In this document: positions 10,609-19,591 of the stretch, piece by piece
Position numbering within the stretch: position 1 is the first letter of the stretch
Layout: each line of letters opens with the position of its first letter
From: Vibrio sp. JPW-9-11-11
Lineage (GTDB): Bacteria; Pseudomonadota; Gammaproteobacteria; Enterobacterales; Vibrionaceae
DNA: 64,000 bases
Direction: 5' to 3'
Assembly: GCF_013369335.1 (NCBI RefSeq)
Contig: NZ_SZQJ01000005.1
Coordinates: forward strand, 186,001 to 250,000
Program-made: the position numbers and the translations under genes
The notes under the pieces: generated by a model
Seen by the model: only the letters and a program-made list of their open reading frames with translations
Database searches by the model: none
What the model was told of the DNA's origin: nothing

Positions 10609-10881
10609 ATGGAACAAAGTTGTGAGAAGTTCACAGTATCAGGTCTGGTGCAAGGTGTTGGTTTTCGTTATCACACAGCACATCAAGCTATGCAGTTAGG
10701 TTTGGTTGGGTATGCGATGAACCTCAGCAATGGTGAGGTAGAGGTAGTGGCTTGCGGTGACCAAAGCAAGATAGACAACTTAGCGGCTTGGTTGGAAAAA
10801 GGGCCACGAACCGCCAAAGTTGACTCCGTTGTTCGTGAACCTATTGCCTATAAACCTTACAAAGGTTTCAAAATACTCTAA
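10609..10881 (+). CDS. acyP: Acylphosphatase
   Basis: A 90-residue protein of normal length for the family. The acyl-phosphate-binding loop [12 protein letters not shown] supplies the catalytic Arg, and the Asn of [11 protein letters not shown] positions the water. It hydrolyses acyl phosphates such as carbamoyl or acetyl phosphate in the cytoplasm. A GAGG Shine-Dalgarno lies upstream of ATG 10609. Its stop lies only 6 bp from the tusE stop (convergent), an arrangement also conserved in E. coli. Confidence 0.95.
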   Translation: MEQSCEKFTVSGLVQGVGFRYHTAHQAMQLGLVGYAMNLSNGEVEVVACGDQSKIDNLAAWLEKGPRTAKVDSVVREPIAYKPYKGFKIL

Positions 10882-10887
10882 GCGAGA

Positions 10888-11217
10888 TCAGAGACACTTA
10901 GCCGGCTTAGGCAATCCAGCAAGTTTTGTGGCTTGTTTGGCTGGGCCTTGTTTGAACAACTTGAATAAATACTTGCTGTTTCCCTTCTCAGGGCCGTGTG
11001 CTTTCTCCATCGCTTTAACCAACATCCTCACTGCGGGGGATGTATTGAACTCCTCATAAAAGTCTCTCACAAAGTGTACAACCTCGAGGTGTGCATCGGT
11101 CAATTCGATACCTTCTTGTTCTGCAAGTATCGAAATCATCCCTTCTTCCCAATCTGTGTGGTTAAGTAGATAACCTTGAGCGTCAGTTTCGATTTGTTTG
11201 CCGTTGTATTCAAACAT
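10888..11217 (-). CDS. tusE: Sulfurtransferase TusE (DsrC family)
   Basis: A 109-residue DsrC/TusE protein. The C-terminal arm [11 protein letters not shown] ends in the penultimate Cys that receives persulfide sulfur from TusBCD and passes it to MnmA for 2-thiouridine at tRNA U34. Only the terminal Cys is present, which marks a TusE rather than a dissimilatory DsrC with two cysteines. Convergent with acyP and upstream of yccA's terminator, so it has its own promoter. Confidence 0.93.
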   Translation of the reverse strand: MFEYNGKQIETDAQGYLLNHTDWEEGMISILAEQEGIELTDAHLEVVHFVRDFYEEFNTSPAVRMLVKAMEKAHGPEKGNSKYLFKLFKQGPAKQATKLAGLPKPAKCL

Positions 11218-11285
11218 TTTACGATCCTAAATATTGTGAAGTTCGATAGGGTAACGCAGCATACCTTGATTGAATAAGATAGCAA

Positions 11286-11320
11286 GAAAAAGCCCGAAAG
11301 GGTTAGCTTTCGGGCTTTGG
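11286..11320 (-). terminator. Terminator of yccA
   Basis: Perfect stem AAAGCCCGAAAG / CTTTCGGGCTTT with a 6-base loop, followed by a T run on the minus strand. It separates yccA from tusE transcription. Confidence 0.88.
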
Positions 11321-11343
11321 AATCGCGAGATGTCTACGACAAA

Positions 11344-12006
11344 TTAGTCATCATTCATGATGCCTAGAATGCTCAATAGGCTGATGAAGATGTTGTAGAT
11401 GGATACATACAGCGTAATTGTCGCTGAAATGTAGTTAGTTTCGCCACCGCGAATGATGCCTTGTGTGGTCATCAGAATCGCCATCGTTGAGAAGACAATA
11501 AATAGGCTGCTCATCGCTAAATGTAGGATGGTTGACTGAATGAAGAAGCTCGCAATCATACCTACAACAAGAACAACGAACAACGATAGCATTAGGCCGC
11601 CCATCATAGACAGGTCACGCTTGGTCGTTAGTGCGTATGCTGATGCTGCCATAAATGACAGTGCAGTGCCGCCTAGAGCCATCAGTACCACATCACCCAT
11701 TCCGGCGCCGATATAGGCATTGAGGATAGGACCAATGGTGTAGCCCAAGAAACCGGTGAACAGGAATGTAAAAACCAGACCCATACTATTGTTACGGTTC
11801 TTTTCTGTTAGGAAAAGCAGCCCGTAAAAACCGACTAGCATGATGATGAGACCAGGACGAGGTAGGTTCATCGCCATTGAAACACCAGCAACAACTGCAG
11901 ACCATAGCAGTGTCATAGAGAGTAGAGCGTAGGTGTTACGCAATACTTTGTTTGTTTGCAGAGCACTTTCTTGTGTAGAAGTGCGGGTAAACATAGGACT
12001 GTTCAT
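11344..12006 (-). CDS. yccA: Bax inhibitor-1/YccA family membrane protein
   Basis: A 220-residue protein with about seven hydrophobic helices and the UPF0005/BI-1 features (TNKVLRNTYALLSMTLLWSA at the N-terminus, acidic C-terminal GIMNDD). E. coli YccA (219 aa) is an inner-membrane substrate and modulator of FtsH. An AGGAAG Shine-Dalgarno 5 bases upstream fixes ATG 12006. Position next to tusE matches E. coli. Confidence 0.93.
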   Translation of the reverse strand: MNSPMFTRTSTQESALQTNKVLRNTYALLSMTLLWSAVVAGVSMAMNLPRPGLIIMLVGFYGLLFLTEKNRNNSMGLVFTFLFTGFLGYTIGPILNAYIGAGMGDVVLMALGGTALSFMAASAYALTTKRDLSMMGGLMLSLFVVLVVGMIASFFIQSTILHLAMSSLFIVFSTMAILMTTQGIIRGGETNYISATITLYVSIYNIFISLLSILGIMNDD

Positions 12007-12154
12007 AATCTTCCTCGTGAGGTTTTATGTTTATACCGACATATATGAGGCTTATTGGTAAAAAGATCAAGCCCCAACGAGTCTAGTTGTTAGTAAAATA
12101 ATAATAGAAATAGAAACTTATGCATTTTGAAAGATGTAACACAATATAACAACT

Positions 12155-12181
12155 AAAAAGGGCGACCGAAGCCGCCCTTGT
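12155..12181 (-). terminator. Terminator of the aap operon
   Basis: Stem AAGGGCG (12158-12164) and CGCCCTT (12173-12179), with a T-rich tail on the minus strand, just beyond the aapP stop. Confidence 0.8.
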
Positions 12182-12194
12182 AATTATCAATTGC

Positions 12195-12944
12195 TTAGTG
12201 ATGCAGGATCTGAGCTAAGAAGTTTTGTGTGCGATCCGATTGGGGATTTTCAAAGAAATCAACAGGGTTGTTTTCTTCTATGATTTCCCCGGCGTCCATA
12301 AAGATCACACGGTCAGCCACTTCCTTGGCAAAACCCATTTCGTGAGTCACACACAGCATGGTCATGCCTTCTTCCGCTAGTTCAACCATAACATCTAATA
12401 CTTCACGTACCATCTCTGGATCGAGTGCAGATGTAGGTTCATCAAATAGCATTACTTGTGGATTCATACAAAGCGAGCGGGCGATAGCAACACGCTGCTG
12501 CTGACCGCCGGAAAGTTGGCCTGGGTACTTATCTGCTTGCTCAGGAATTTTTACACGCTCTAAGTACTTCATGGCAATGGCTTCAGCTTCGTCTTTTGGC
12601 ATCTTCTTTACCCAAATCGGTGCCAGAGTACAGTTCTCAAGCACAGTTAGGTGGGGGAAGAGGTTGAAGTGCTGGAAACACATACCCACTTCTCGGCGAA
12701 CGGCTTCGATGTTTTTTAAATCATCGGTGAGCTCGTTTCCAGAAACAATGATTTGGCCTTTTTGGTGCTCTTCCAAACGGTTAATACAGCGAATCATGGT
12801 GGACTTCCCAGAGCCTGACGGCCCACAGATAACGATCTTTTCGCCTTTTTGTACGTTTAAATTGATGTTCTTTAGTACGTGAAACTCACCGTACCACTTG
12901 TTCATATCCTTTAGTTGGATCATGTAATCTTGTTGCTGCGTCAT
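12195..12944 (-). CDS. aapP: General L-amino acid ABC transporter ATP-binding protein
   Basis: A 249-residue polar amino acid ABC ATPase. Walker A is GPSGSGKST, the signature is [15 protein letters not shown], Walker B is [12 protein letters not shown], and the switch His is in CVTHEMGFA. It energises uptake through AapQM. The AAGGACG Shine-Dalgarno supports ATG 12944. Last gene of the aapJQMP operon, 22 bp after aapM. Confidence 0.95.
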   Translation of the reverse strand: MTQQQDYMIQLKDMNKWYGEFHVLKNINLNVQKGEKIVICGPSGSGKSTMIRCINRLEEHQKGQIIVSGNELTDDLKNIEAVRREVGMCFQHFNLFPHLTVLENCTLAPIWVKKMPKDEAEAIAMKYLERVKIPEQADKYPGQLSGGQQQRVAIARSLCMNPQVMLFDEPTSALDPEMVREVLDVMVELAEEGMTMLCVTHEMGFAKEVADRVIFMDAGEIIEENNPVDFFENPQSDRTQNFLAQILHH

Positions 12945-12966
12945 AATACGTCCTTGAGCTTTCTGA

Positions 12967-14064
12967 TTATCGTTTGTGACCGGTATGAAGTTTGTTCTCT
13001 AGCCATATCGAGTACCTCGACATGCCGAAACAAAATACCCAGAACACTAACGCGACAAATACATAACTTTCAGTTGCAAAACCTAACCACTCAGGGTCAG
13101 TGTTTGCAGCCTGACCAATACCGAGTACATCGAACATACCGATAATAAGTACCAAGCTGGTATCTTTGAACAAGCCAATAAAGGTGTTCACGATAGAAGG
13201 GATAGTGATTTTCAATGCCTGCGGCAAGATAATCAGTCCCATTTTTTTCCAATAAGTTAAGCCTAGAGCGTCGGCCGCTTCATACTGACCTTTAGGGATC
13301 GCCTGCAAACCACCTCGCACCACTTCAGCCATGTAAGCTGAGCTGAACATCACCACACCGATAAGAGCGCGGATAAGCTTGTCGGTTTCTGATCCTTCGG
13401 CAAGGAACAAAGGCAGCATGACTGAAGCCATAAATAATACGGTGATCAGCGGAACGCCACGCCATACTTCGATATAAATGGTACAGATACTGCGAATAAT
13501 TGGCATGTCAGAGCGTCGTCCTAATGCCAACGCCACCCCAATAGGTAGAGAGACAACAATACCGACTAGCGCGATGATTAGCGTAACCAGTAGGCCACCC
13601 CATTTATGGGTTTCCACCACTTCTAAGCCAAATACACCCCCATACAATAAGCCAGCGATGATAAACGGGTAGATGTTGACGAAAAATAACCAAATCCACA
13701 TACGTTTCGGCGTTTTCTCATAAGCAAGAAGCACAGTGAAAATCGCTAAGGTTATGTAGAATAGGCGAGGGCGCCAAAGCTCTTCCTGAGGGTAGAAGCC
13801 ATACATAAATTGCTCCCAACGCACACTAATGAATACCCAACATGCCCCATCGCGACTACAAGCGTCGCGAGTGGTGCCCACCCAATCAGCGTTTAAAAAC
13901 GCCCAATCGAAGATGTTCCACAGTAACGTGAACGACAGATAGGCCAAAATCACTGTCACGATGGAGTTCACCGGACCATTAAATAAATTGGTTCGCAGCC
14001 ATCCAACTACCCCAACAGTATTCGCTGGAGGTGGCAGATCTGGCTGAAATTGATGTACTTTCAT
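12967..14064 (-). CDS. aapM: Amino acid ABC transporter permease AapM
   Basis: A 365-residue inner-membrane permease. An N-terminal extension with several extra helices precedes the HisM-type core. The EAA loop reads [24 protein letters not shown] near residue 255-280 and contacts AapP. AapM-type proteins are longer than HisM (about 240 aa); this one fits. Its start is 1 bp from the aapQ stop, implying translational coupling. Confidence 0.93.
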   Translation of the reverse strand: MKVHQFQPDLPPPANTVGVVGWLRTNLFNGPVNSIVTVILAYLSFTLLWNIFDWAFLNADWVGTTRDACSRDGACWVFISVRWEQFMYGFYPQEELWRPRLFYITLAIFTVLLAYEKTPKRMWIWLFFVNIYPFIIAGLLYGGVFGLEVVETHKWGGLLVTLIIALVGIVVSLPIGVALALGRRSDMPIIRSICTIYIEVWRGVPLITVLFMASVMLPLFLAEGSETDKLIRALIGVVMFSSAYMAEVVRGGLQAIPKGQYEAADALGLTYWKKMGLIILPQALKITIPSIVNTFIGLFKDTSLVLIIGMFDVLGIGQAANTDPEWLGFATESYVFVALVFWVFCFGMSRYSIWLENKLHTGHKR

Positions 14065-14065
14065 A

Positions 14066-15268
14066 TTATCTCTCCACCAGGGCCACTTTACGGTTGTACA
14101 AGTTCATCAATGCTGAGGTAATTAAACTCAAAGTAAGATAAACACCCATGGTCATAGCGATGATTTCGATCGCCTGACCTGTTTGGTTGAGGGTTGTCCC
14201 TGCAAACACGGAAACTAAGTCTGGGTAGCCAATCGCCATCGCCAGAGAAGAGTTTTTGGTCAGGTTTAAGTACTGGCTGGTGAGTGGCGGAATAATAATC
14301 CGCAGTGCTTGAGGTATAACAACAAGCTTAAGCGTGCGAGAACGAGGCAAACCCAGTGACATCGCCGCTTCAGTTTGCCCGTGGCTTACTGCGTTAATGC
14401 CAGAGCGAACGATCTCAGCGATAAAAGATGCTGTGTAGATACTAAGCGCTAGAAGCAGTGCTGCTAACTCCGGTATTATGCTGATCCCTCCGCGGAAGTT
14501 GAAGCCTTTCAACTCAGGGTATTCTGCACTGATCGGCGCGCCCATAATAAAGTACACAACAGCAGGTAAACCGACACAAAGCCCTAAAGCAATGCGGCCC
14601 ATTGGTGTTATCTGCCCAGTCAGCTTTTGGCGGTTTTTAGCCCAGATATTGATAAATACTGTTGCGACAATACCGATGGCCAAAGCGGCCACTACAACTG
14701 ATGAACCTGCCTCGAACACAGGGGCAGGGAAGTATAGGCCGCGAACGTTGAGGAAAATCGCTTCGCCCAGGCTCATACTCTGTCTAGCCGATGGCAAAGC
14801 TTGTAGTACCGCAAAGTACCAAAAGAATATTTGTAACAGTAGAGGAACGTTACGGAAAATCTCAATGTAGACGGCAGCAAAACGGCTAACCAACCAGTTA
14901 GACGACAAGCGAGCCACGCCCATGACAAAGCCGATGATTGTTGCCAAAATGATGCCGAAAAAAGAGACCAAAGCGGTATTTAGTAGACCAACGACAAATG
15001 TTCGCCCATACGAGTATGTCTCATCATATTCAATTAGCGTTAGGCCAATCCCGAACCCTGCTTCTTGCGTGAGAAAATCGAAACCAGTCGCAATGCCACG
15101 CGACTCCAAATTGGTAAGAGCATTATTGACAATGGTGTAAAAGAAAAAAACAAGCGCTGCAATCGCAATGATTTGGAAAACAACAGCTCGAAAGGTGGGA
15201 TTGTAAAAAAGGTTAGCGTTTGAATTCGGCCCGTTATCCGATTTCGCCGCAACATTAGTAGGTTTCAT
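14066..15268 (-). CDS. aapQ: Amino acid ABC transporter permease AapQ
   Basis: A 400-residue permease partner of AapM. It has an N-terminal helix (VFQIIAIAALVFFFYTIV), a permease core in two parts separated by extra helices, and the EAA-loop phrase TEAAMSLGLPRSRTLKLVVIPQALR. A GAGG Shine-Dalgarno precedes ATG 15268. It follows aapJ after an 80-bp gap holding a hairpin that probably lowers its expression relative to the binding protein. Confidence 0.93.
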   Translation of the reverse strand: MKPTNVAAKSDNGPNSNANLFYNPTFRAVVFQIIAIAALVFFFYTIVNNALTNLESRGIATGFDFLTQEAGFGIGLTLIEYDETYSYGRTFVVGLLNTALVSFFGIILATIIGFVMGVARLSSNWLVSRFAAVYIEIFRNVPLLLQIFFWYFAVLQALPSARQSMSLGEAIFLNVRGLYFPAPVFEAGSSVVVAALAIGIVATVFINIWAKNRQKLTGQITPMGRIALGLCVGLPAVVYFIMGAPISAEYPELKGFNFRGGISIIPELAALLLALSIYTASFIAEIVRSGINAVSHGQTEAAMSLGLPRSRTLKLVVIPQALRIIIPPLTSQYLNLTKNSSLAMAIGYPDLVSVFAGTTLNQTGQAIEIIAMTMGVYLTLSLITSALMNLYNRKVALVER

Positions 15269-15293
15269 ACAGCTATAACCTCAAATCCATTTT

Positions 15294-15322
15294 TATAAAA
15301 AGGGCGGCCTAAACCGCCCATT
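15294..15322 (-). terminator. Attenuator hairpin between aapJ and aapQ
   Basis: Stem GGGCGG (15302-15307), 6-base loop, CCGCCC (15314-15319), followed on the minus strand by CCCTTTTTAT. It lies inside the operon, so it likely acts as a partial terminator or 3' stabiliser giving excess AapJ. Confidence 0.7.
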
Positions 15323-15348
15323 TTCTCTCGTTACTAATAACTTGTCGA

Positions 15349-16377
15349 TTAACGGATTGGTGGAGCGTACATGAAGCCGCCAGCGTTCCATAGCGCGTTC
15401 ACACCACGTGAGATCTGTAGTGGAGAACCCGTACCAACAGTGCGCTCGAAGCTTTCACCATAGTTACCAACTTGCTTAATTACTTGGTAGCCCCAGTCGT
15501 CACGAATACCTAGGCCTTTACCTTTTGGACCATCGACACCAAGAATACGCTTGATGTTTGGATCGGTTGACTTAAGCATTTCATCTGCATTCTGCGAAGT
15601 GATCCCGTACTCTTCTGCGTTAACCATTGCAGATAGCGTCCACTTAGCAATGTTGAACCACTGGTCGTCACCTTGGCGTACTACAGGTCCTAGAGGCTCT
15701 TTTGAAATGATTTCAGGCAATACTTGCGCTGATGAAGGGTCTTGTAAGTTTAGGCGCAGCGCGTAAAGACCAGATTGGTCAGTTGTTAGCACATCACAAC
15801 GGCCTGCATCGAAGCCCTTAGAGGTTTGAGCTGCAGTATCAAATACCACTGGTTTGTATGACATACCGCTGTTACGGAAGTAGTCAGCTAAGTTGAGCTC
15901 TGTTGTTGTACCAGACTGAACACAGACTGATGCGCCGTCGAGTTCTTTAGCGCTTTTCAGACCTAGGTCTTTCTTAACCATGAAGCCTTGACCGTCGTAG
16001 TAGTTTACGCCGACAAAGTTCAAACCCAGGGCTGTATCACGATGGAGAGTCCATGTTGTATTTCGCGAAAGAACATCGATTTCACCTGATTGAAGCGCAG
16101 TAAAGCGTTCTTTCGCTGTAAGTGGAACATATTTAACTTTGGTTTTGTCACCTAGAACCGCTGCTGCTAGCGCTTGACAGTACTCTACGTCGATACCTTC
16201 CCATTCACCTTTTGAGTTAGGGTTAGAAAAGCCTGGCAAGCCAGTACTTACACCACAAGTAATGAATCCTTGTTTAGTTACTTTATCCAGCGTGCTATCA
16301 GCTGCAGAAGCGCCTGTAGACATAAGTGCAGTAGATGCAGCTACTACTGAAGCAAGAAGTGTTAGTTTATGTGCCAT
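15349..16377 (-). CDS. aapJ: Periplasmic general amino acid-binding protein AapJ
   Basis: A 342-residue precursor. The signal peptide MAHKLTLLASVVAASTALMSTGASA ends before ADSTL. The mature protein is a type II solute-binding fold (GFITCGVSTGLPGFSNPNSKGEWEG, then DVEYCQALAAAVLGD). It captures L-amino acids and delivers them to AapQM. The frame opens at 16401, but ATG 16377 has an AGGAAGG Shine-Dalgarno and gives a normal signal peptide, so it is chosen. Confidence 0.95.
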   Translation of the reverse strand: MAHKLTLLASVVAASTALMSTGASAADSTLDKVTKQGFITCGVSTGLPGFSNPNSKGEWEGIDVEYCQALAAAVLGDKTKVKYVPLTAKERFTALQSGEIDVLSRNTTWTLHRDTALGLNFVGVNYYDGQGFMVKKDLGLKSAKELDGASVCVQSGTTTELNLADYFRNSGMSYKPVVFDTAAQTSKGFDAGRCDVLTTDQSGLYALRLNLQDPSSAQVLPEIISKEPLGPVVRQGDDQWFNIAKWTLSAMVNAEEYGITSQNADEMLKSTDPNIKRILGVDGPKGKGLGIRDDWGYQVIKQVGNYGESFERTVGTGSPLQISRGVNALWNAGGFMYAPPIR

Positions 16378-16837
16378 TTGTATCCTTCCTGTATGATCCA
16401 TGTTTGTTCAGGGTAATCCTGATACAAGGTTTGAAATGTTGTGTTTCATTATTTATCAGGTTGTTTTTGCTCGTACTCGAGTCTCAACTAAATCAACCAG
16501 TTATAAGCGTAGGAAAGGATTCGTAATTTCTCAAATATATAATTTAAAAAGATTTTTGAAAGAACTCACAAACCCTGACAGCCACTAGAATGGCGAAATG
16601 TTGCTTAAATGTAAATAGTGCAACACTTCACAAAACTGGTGCGACAGGATGGTGTAACAAAATTATCAATACATATAGATTTAGAAAGTTGAATGGATAT
16701 CTCAATCTGGTCGAAATCACCAAACTTAGTATGAAATTTGGTCATTAATTATGGCTATGATCGAAATCACATGAATCTCATGCCCCATTTTTGTTAGTAT
16801 CATGCGCAAAGACGTTTTTTATAATTCAAGGAATGAA
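16378..16837. other. Divergent intergenic region aapJ / cysG-like gene
   Basis: 460 bp, AT-rich, with no gene I can support. It must contain the aap promoter (minus) and the cysG-like promoter (plus). The string TCGAAATCAC occurs twice (16719-16728 and 16761-16770); the right-hand copy is part of a CRP-like palindrome. No convincing sigma-54 site: TGGC and TTGC near 16590 are spaced 6 rather than 7. Confidence 0.6.
16756..16771 (-). promoter_or_regulatory. CRP-like operator
   Basis: On the minus strand TGTGATTTCGATCATA, close to the TGTGAnnnnnnTCACA consensus (left half complete, right half three of five). It lies about 380 bp upstream of aapJ and about 70 bp upstream of the cysG-like gene, so its target is unclear. 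Confidence 0.4.
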
Positions 16838-17773
16838 ATGCAGTATTTTCCACTGTTTCTAGATTTAAAAAGTAAACCCGTATTGGTGGTAGGTGGCGGT
16901 GAAGTCGCGAGCCGAAAAGTGGATAGCCTCATTAGAGCAGGCGCTGCCGTGACGATTATATCGCCGCAGATTGAGCCTTATCTTGAAGGATTAATCGAAC
17001 AAAACATGTGTCGATGGATACAAGGGTTTTATTCACAAGACTTACTGAAACCCGAGTATGTACAAGTGTGGGCGACAACCGATAACCCCAGCCTCAACCA
17101 TCAAGTTCACCATGATGCAAAACGCAAGGGCATTTTAGTGAATGTGGTTGACGATCAACCGTATTGTGACTTTATTACTCCTTCCATCATCAATCGAGGT
17201 CGAATTCAGTTAGCGATTTCTAGTGGCGGCGCTGCGCCAGTGCTTATTCGTAACGTGCGCGAGAAACTAGAAAGTGTACTGCCACAAAATTTAGCGCTTC
17301 AAGCTGATTTTGCTGCGTCGAAGAGGAATGACATTAAACACAAGCTGCCTTCAGTGGATGAACGACGTAAGTTTTGGGAGCGTTTCTTTGCTAGAACGGA
17401 TGTAGCAAGTGCGCTGAACCATAGTGAGCTGGAACGTGCGTATCAACAAACACTAGAAAGCGATGTCGTAGACAAAGGAAGCGTTACTTGGGTCGAGTAT
17501 GGCAGTGATGTTGAACTACTCACGTTGAAAGCGTTGAGATTGATGCAACAGGCAGAACTGGTATTGTTTGACCACGAGTGCCCATTCGCGTTTGTCGATT
17601 TGGTGCGCCGAGATGCAGAACGAGTTGAAGTCACCAATGAAGCACAGTTGGCCACGCTGTTGCAAAGTGCCAAGGCAGAGCAACTGAGAGTCGTTGTTTT
17701 TATGTCACCTAAAGCCAATCGTGTGACTTTTATGCAAGCCAATGACAGGGTATTGCTGCTCGGAAAAGAATAA
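16838..17773 (+). CDS. CysG-like siroheme synthase: Met8 domain plus decayed methyltransferase fragment
   Basis: A 311-residue protein. Residues about 1-200 match the N-terminal half of CysG (precorrin-2 dehydrogenase/sirohydrochlorin ferrochelatase): MQYFPLFLDLKSKPVLVVGGGEVASRKVDSL is the NAD-binding start, and NVVDDQPYCDFITPSII is the conserved central motif. The remaining about 110 residues keep only scraps of the uroporphyrinogen-III methyltransferase domain (LLTLKALRLMQQAELVLFDH) and lack its SAM-binding core and most of its length (normally about 250 aa). So dehydrogenation/chelation is plausible, methylation is not. Start ATG 16838 has AAGGAATG upstream and aligns with CysG; the longer frame from 16802 is unlikely. 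Confidence 0.85.
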   Translation: MQYFPLFLDLKSKPVLVVGGGEVASRKVDSLIRAGAAVTIISPQIEPYLEGLIEQNMCRWIQGFYSQDLLKPEYVQVWATTDNPSLNHQVHHDAKRKGILVNVVDDQPYCDFITPSIINRGRIQLAISSGGAAPVLIRNVREKLESVLPQNLALQADFAASKRNDIKHKLPSVDERRKFWERFFARTDVASALNHSELERAYQQTLESDVVDKGSVTWVEYGSDVELLTLKALRLMQQAELVLFDHECPFAFVDLVRRDAERVEVTNEAQLATLLQSAKAEQLRVVVFMSPKANRVTFMQANDRVLLLGKE

Positions 17774-17799
17774 AAAAAGGCTGAGAATTCAGCCTTTGT
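17774..17799. terminator. Bidirectional terminator between cysG-like gene and yajQ
   Basis: Stem AAAGGCTGA / TCAGCCTTT with loop GAAT (17776-17797), A-rich on the left and T-rich on the right, so usable by both convergent transcripts. Confidence 0.8.
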
Positions 17800-17821
17800 T
17801 GTCTTCAGTTGTTGCTTATCT

Positions 17822-18307
17822 TTAGTCGCGGAAATTGTCAAATTGGAAAGGTTGCCCCAATTCGGCTTCGCGAATAACCGCGATTACCGCTTGTAAGTCA
17901 TCACGTTTTTTACCGGTTACGCGTACTTTTTCACCTTGGATTGAAGCTTGAACCTTCATCTTCTTATCTTTAATCAGCTTGACGATCTTTTTGGCCATCG
18001 GTGTTTCGATGCCCTGCTTAAATAAGACGATTTGGTGCCAGTTTTTACCTGAGGCTTCTTCTGGTTTCGCTTCCATTGCATTTGCGTCAACACCGCGTTT
18101 TGCTAAGTGACCACGTAAAATATCGCGCATTTGTTTAAGTTGAAAATCACCTTCCGCGTTTATTCTGACTGACTCATCTTTTTGCATTTCGAAAGAGGCG
18201 TCGACACCTCGAAAGTCAAAGCGAGTAGAGAGCTCGCGAGAGGCGTTATCAACCGCGTTACGCAGCTCAACCGTATCGATTTCTGAAACAATATCAAATG
18301 ATGGCAT
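17822..18307 (-). CDS. yajQ: YajQ family nucleotide-binding protein
   Basis: A 161-residue YajQ protein (starts [32 protein letters not shown], ends [10 protein letters not shown]), the usual family length. YajQ proteins bind nucleotides and RNA; some members in other genera bind cyclic di-GMP and influence virulence gene expression. AAAGGA Shine-Dalgarno upstream. It begins 18 bp after the DAHP synthase gene and is probably co-transcribed with it. Confidence 0.93.
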   Translation of the reverse strand: MPSFDIVSEIDTVELRNAVDNASRELSTRFDFRGVDASFEMQKDESVRINAEGDFQLKQMRDILRGHLAKRGVDANAMEAKPEEASGKNWHQIVLFKQGIETPMAKKIVKLIKDKKMKVQASIQGEKVRVTGKKRDDLQAVIAVIREAELGQPFQFDNFRD

Positions 18308-18325
18308 TTTTAGTGTCCTTTCTTT

Positions 18326-19378
18326 TTAGCTACGTGACTGAACAGCGTTCGCTAACATTTCAAGCATGGTGACGGTATCATCCCAACCTAAACAAGGGTC
18401 GGTGATCGATTGTCCGTAAGTCAGGTTGTCGAGGTCATCCATAGGTTGGTTACCTTCGAGAATGAAACTCTCCGCCATAACCCCAGCCACTTGGTTTTTG
18501 CCCGACTTGATCTGTTCACAAATCTCTTTTGCAACGTCAAGTTGCTTGCGGTGCTGCTTTTGGCAATTGGCATGACTGAAATCGACTACTAATCGTTCAG
18601 GAAGACCAAATTCAGCCAATTGTTTGCATGCTGCGTCAACAGATTGAGCGTCGAAGTTGGGACCTTTGTCACCGCCGCGCAAGATGACATGACCATAAGG
18701 GTTGCCACTGGTGCGGTACACTGTCATGCGGCCATGCTTATCTGGTGAGTAAAAATAGTGAGAGGCATGGGCTGCGCGGATTGCATCAATCGCAATTTTT
18801 ATGTTGCCATTGGTACCATTCTTAAAACCAACAGGGCATGACAGTGCAGACGCCATTTCTCGATGGATTTGTGATTCAGTGGTACGGGCACCAATTGCGC
18901 CCCAAGTGATCAGGTCTGCGATGTATTGACCAGTAATCATGTCGAGGAACTCAGTGGCAGTGGCCAGACCGAGTTTATTGATATCAAGTAACAGCTTACG
19001 TGCTTTGTTTAGTCCTGCTTCTAGTGCGTATGAACCGTCGAGGTTTGGGTCGGTAATGAGGCCTTTCCAGCCGACGACGGTGCGCGGTTTTTCAAAGTAA
19101 GTGCGCATGACAATAAACAACTGGTCCTGATATTGCTCTTGTATAGAAGCAAGACGGGTTGCATAGTCGATAGCAGCGTCTGTGTCGTGGACTGAGCAAG
19201 GACCAACAATAACGAGAAGGCGTTGATCTTCGCCAGTAAGAATGCGTTCAATTTGACGACGAGATTGTGCGATACGCTCAGCGACTTCATCGGTAATAGG
19301 GTGCGCTTGACCTAGTTCTGCCGGAGTTGGCATGGGCCCCAAAGGTTGGGTTCTTAATTCATCGGTTTTTAATGGCAT
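18326..19378 (-). CDS. 3-deoxy-7-phosphoheptulonate (DAHP) synthase, class I, AroH-like
   Basis: A 350-residue type I-alpha DAHP synthase. It condenses PEP and erythrose 4-phosphate in the first shikimate step. GPCSVHD, the KPRTVVGWKGL loop, and the NPYGHVILRGG and FSHANCQKQH motifs hold the substrate and metal ligands. The N-terminus MPLKTDELRTQPLGPMPTPAEL resembles E. coli AroH (Trp-sensitive) more than AroF or AroG; that isozyme call is inference. ATG 19378 aligns with AroH; the longer frame to 19444 adds a non-conserved stretch. Shine-Dalgarno is weak. No clear TrpR operator was recognised upstream. Confidence 0.9.
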   Translation of the reverse strand: MPLKTDELRTQPLGPMPTPAELGQAHPITDEVAERIAQSRRQIERILTGEDQRLLVIVGPCSVHDTDAAIDYATRLASIQEQYQDQLFIVMRTYFEKPRTVVGWKGLITDPNLDGSYALEAGLNKARKLLLDINKLGLATATEFLDMITGQYIADLITWGAIGARTTESQIHREMASALSCPVGFKNGTNGNIKIAIDAIRAAHASHYFYSPDKHGRMTVYRTSGNPYGHVILRGGDKGPNFDAQSVDAACKQLAEFGLPERLVVDFSHANCQKQHRKQLDVAKEICEQIKSGKNQVAGVMAESFILEGNQPMDDLDNLTYGQSITDPCLGWDDTVTMLEMLANAVQSRS

Positions 19379-19591
19379 ACCACGGCCTGTTCTTTTTATT
19401 GCGAAGCGGTAAAGATAGCGGAAACCCGTTGAGGAATAAACCACTTATCAAGATTCTTATCGCTCCTTAGGTGTAAAAGTGAAAATTTATGCATTATAAA
19501 GAGTTAAAAATGTTTCTAAGTCTTGTGTTCGCTATACGTGGGCGTTATGTTGGAGGCATAAGATCACTAAGCACTAATGCACGGAGCAGTA

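Noticed and set aside
16590..16606. Sigma-54-like TGGC...TTGC
   Set aside because: The gap between the two tetramers is 6 instead of 7, and the plus orientation does not face aapJ.
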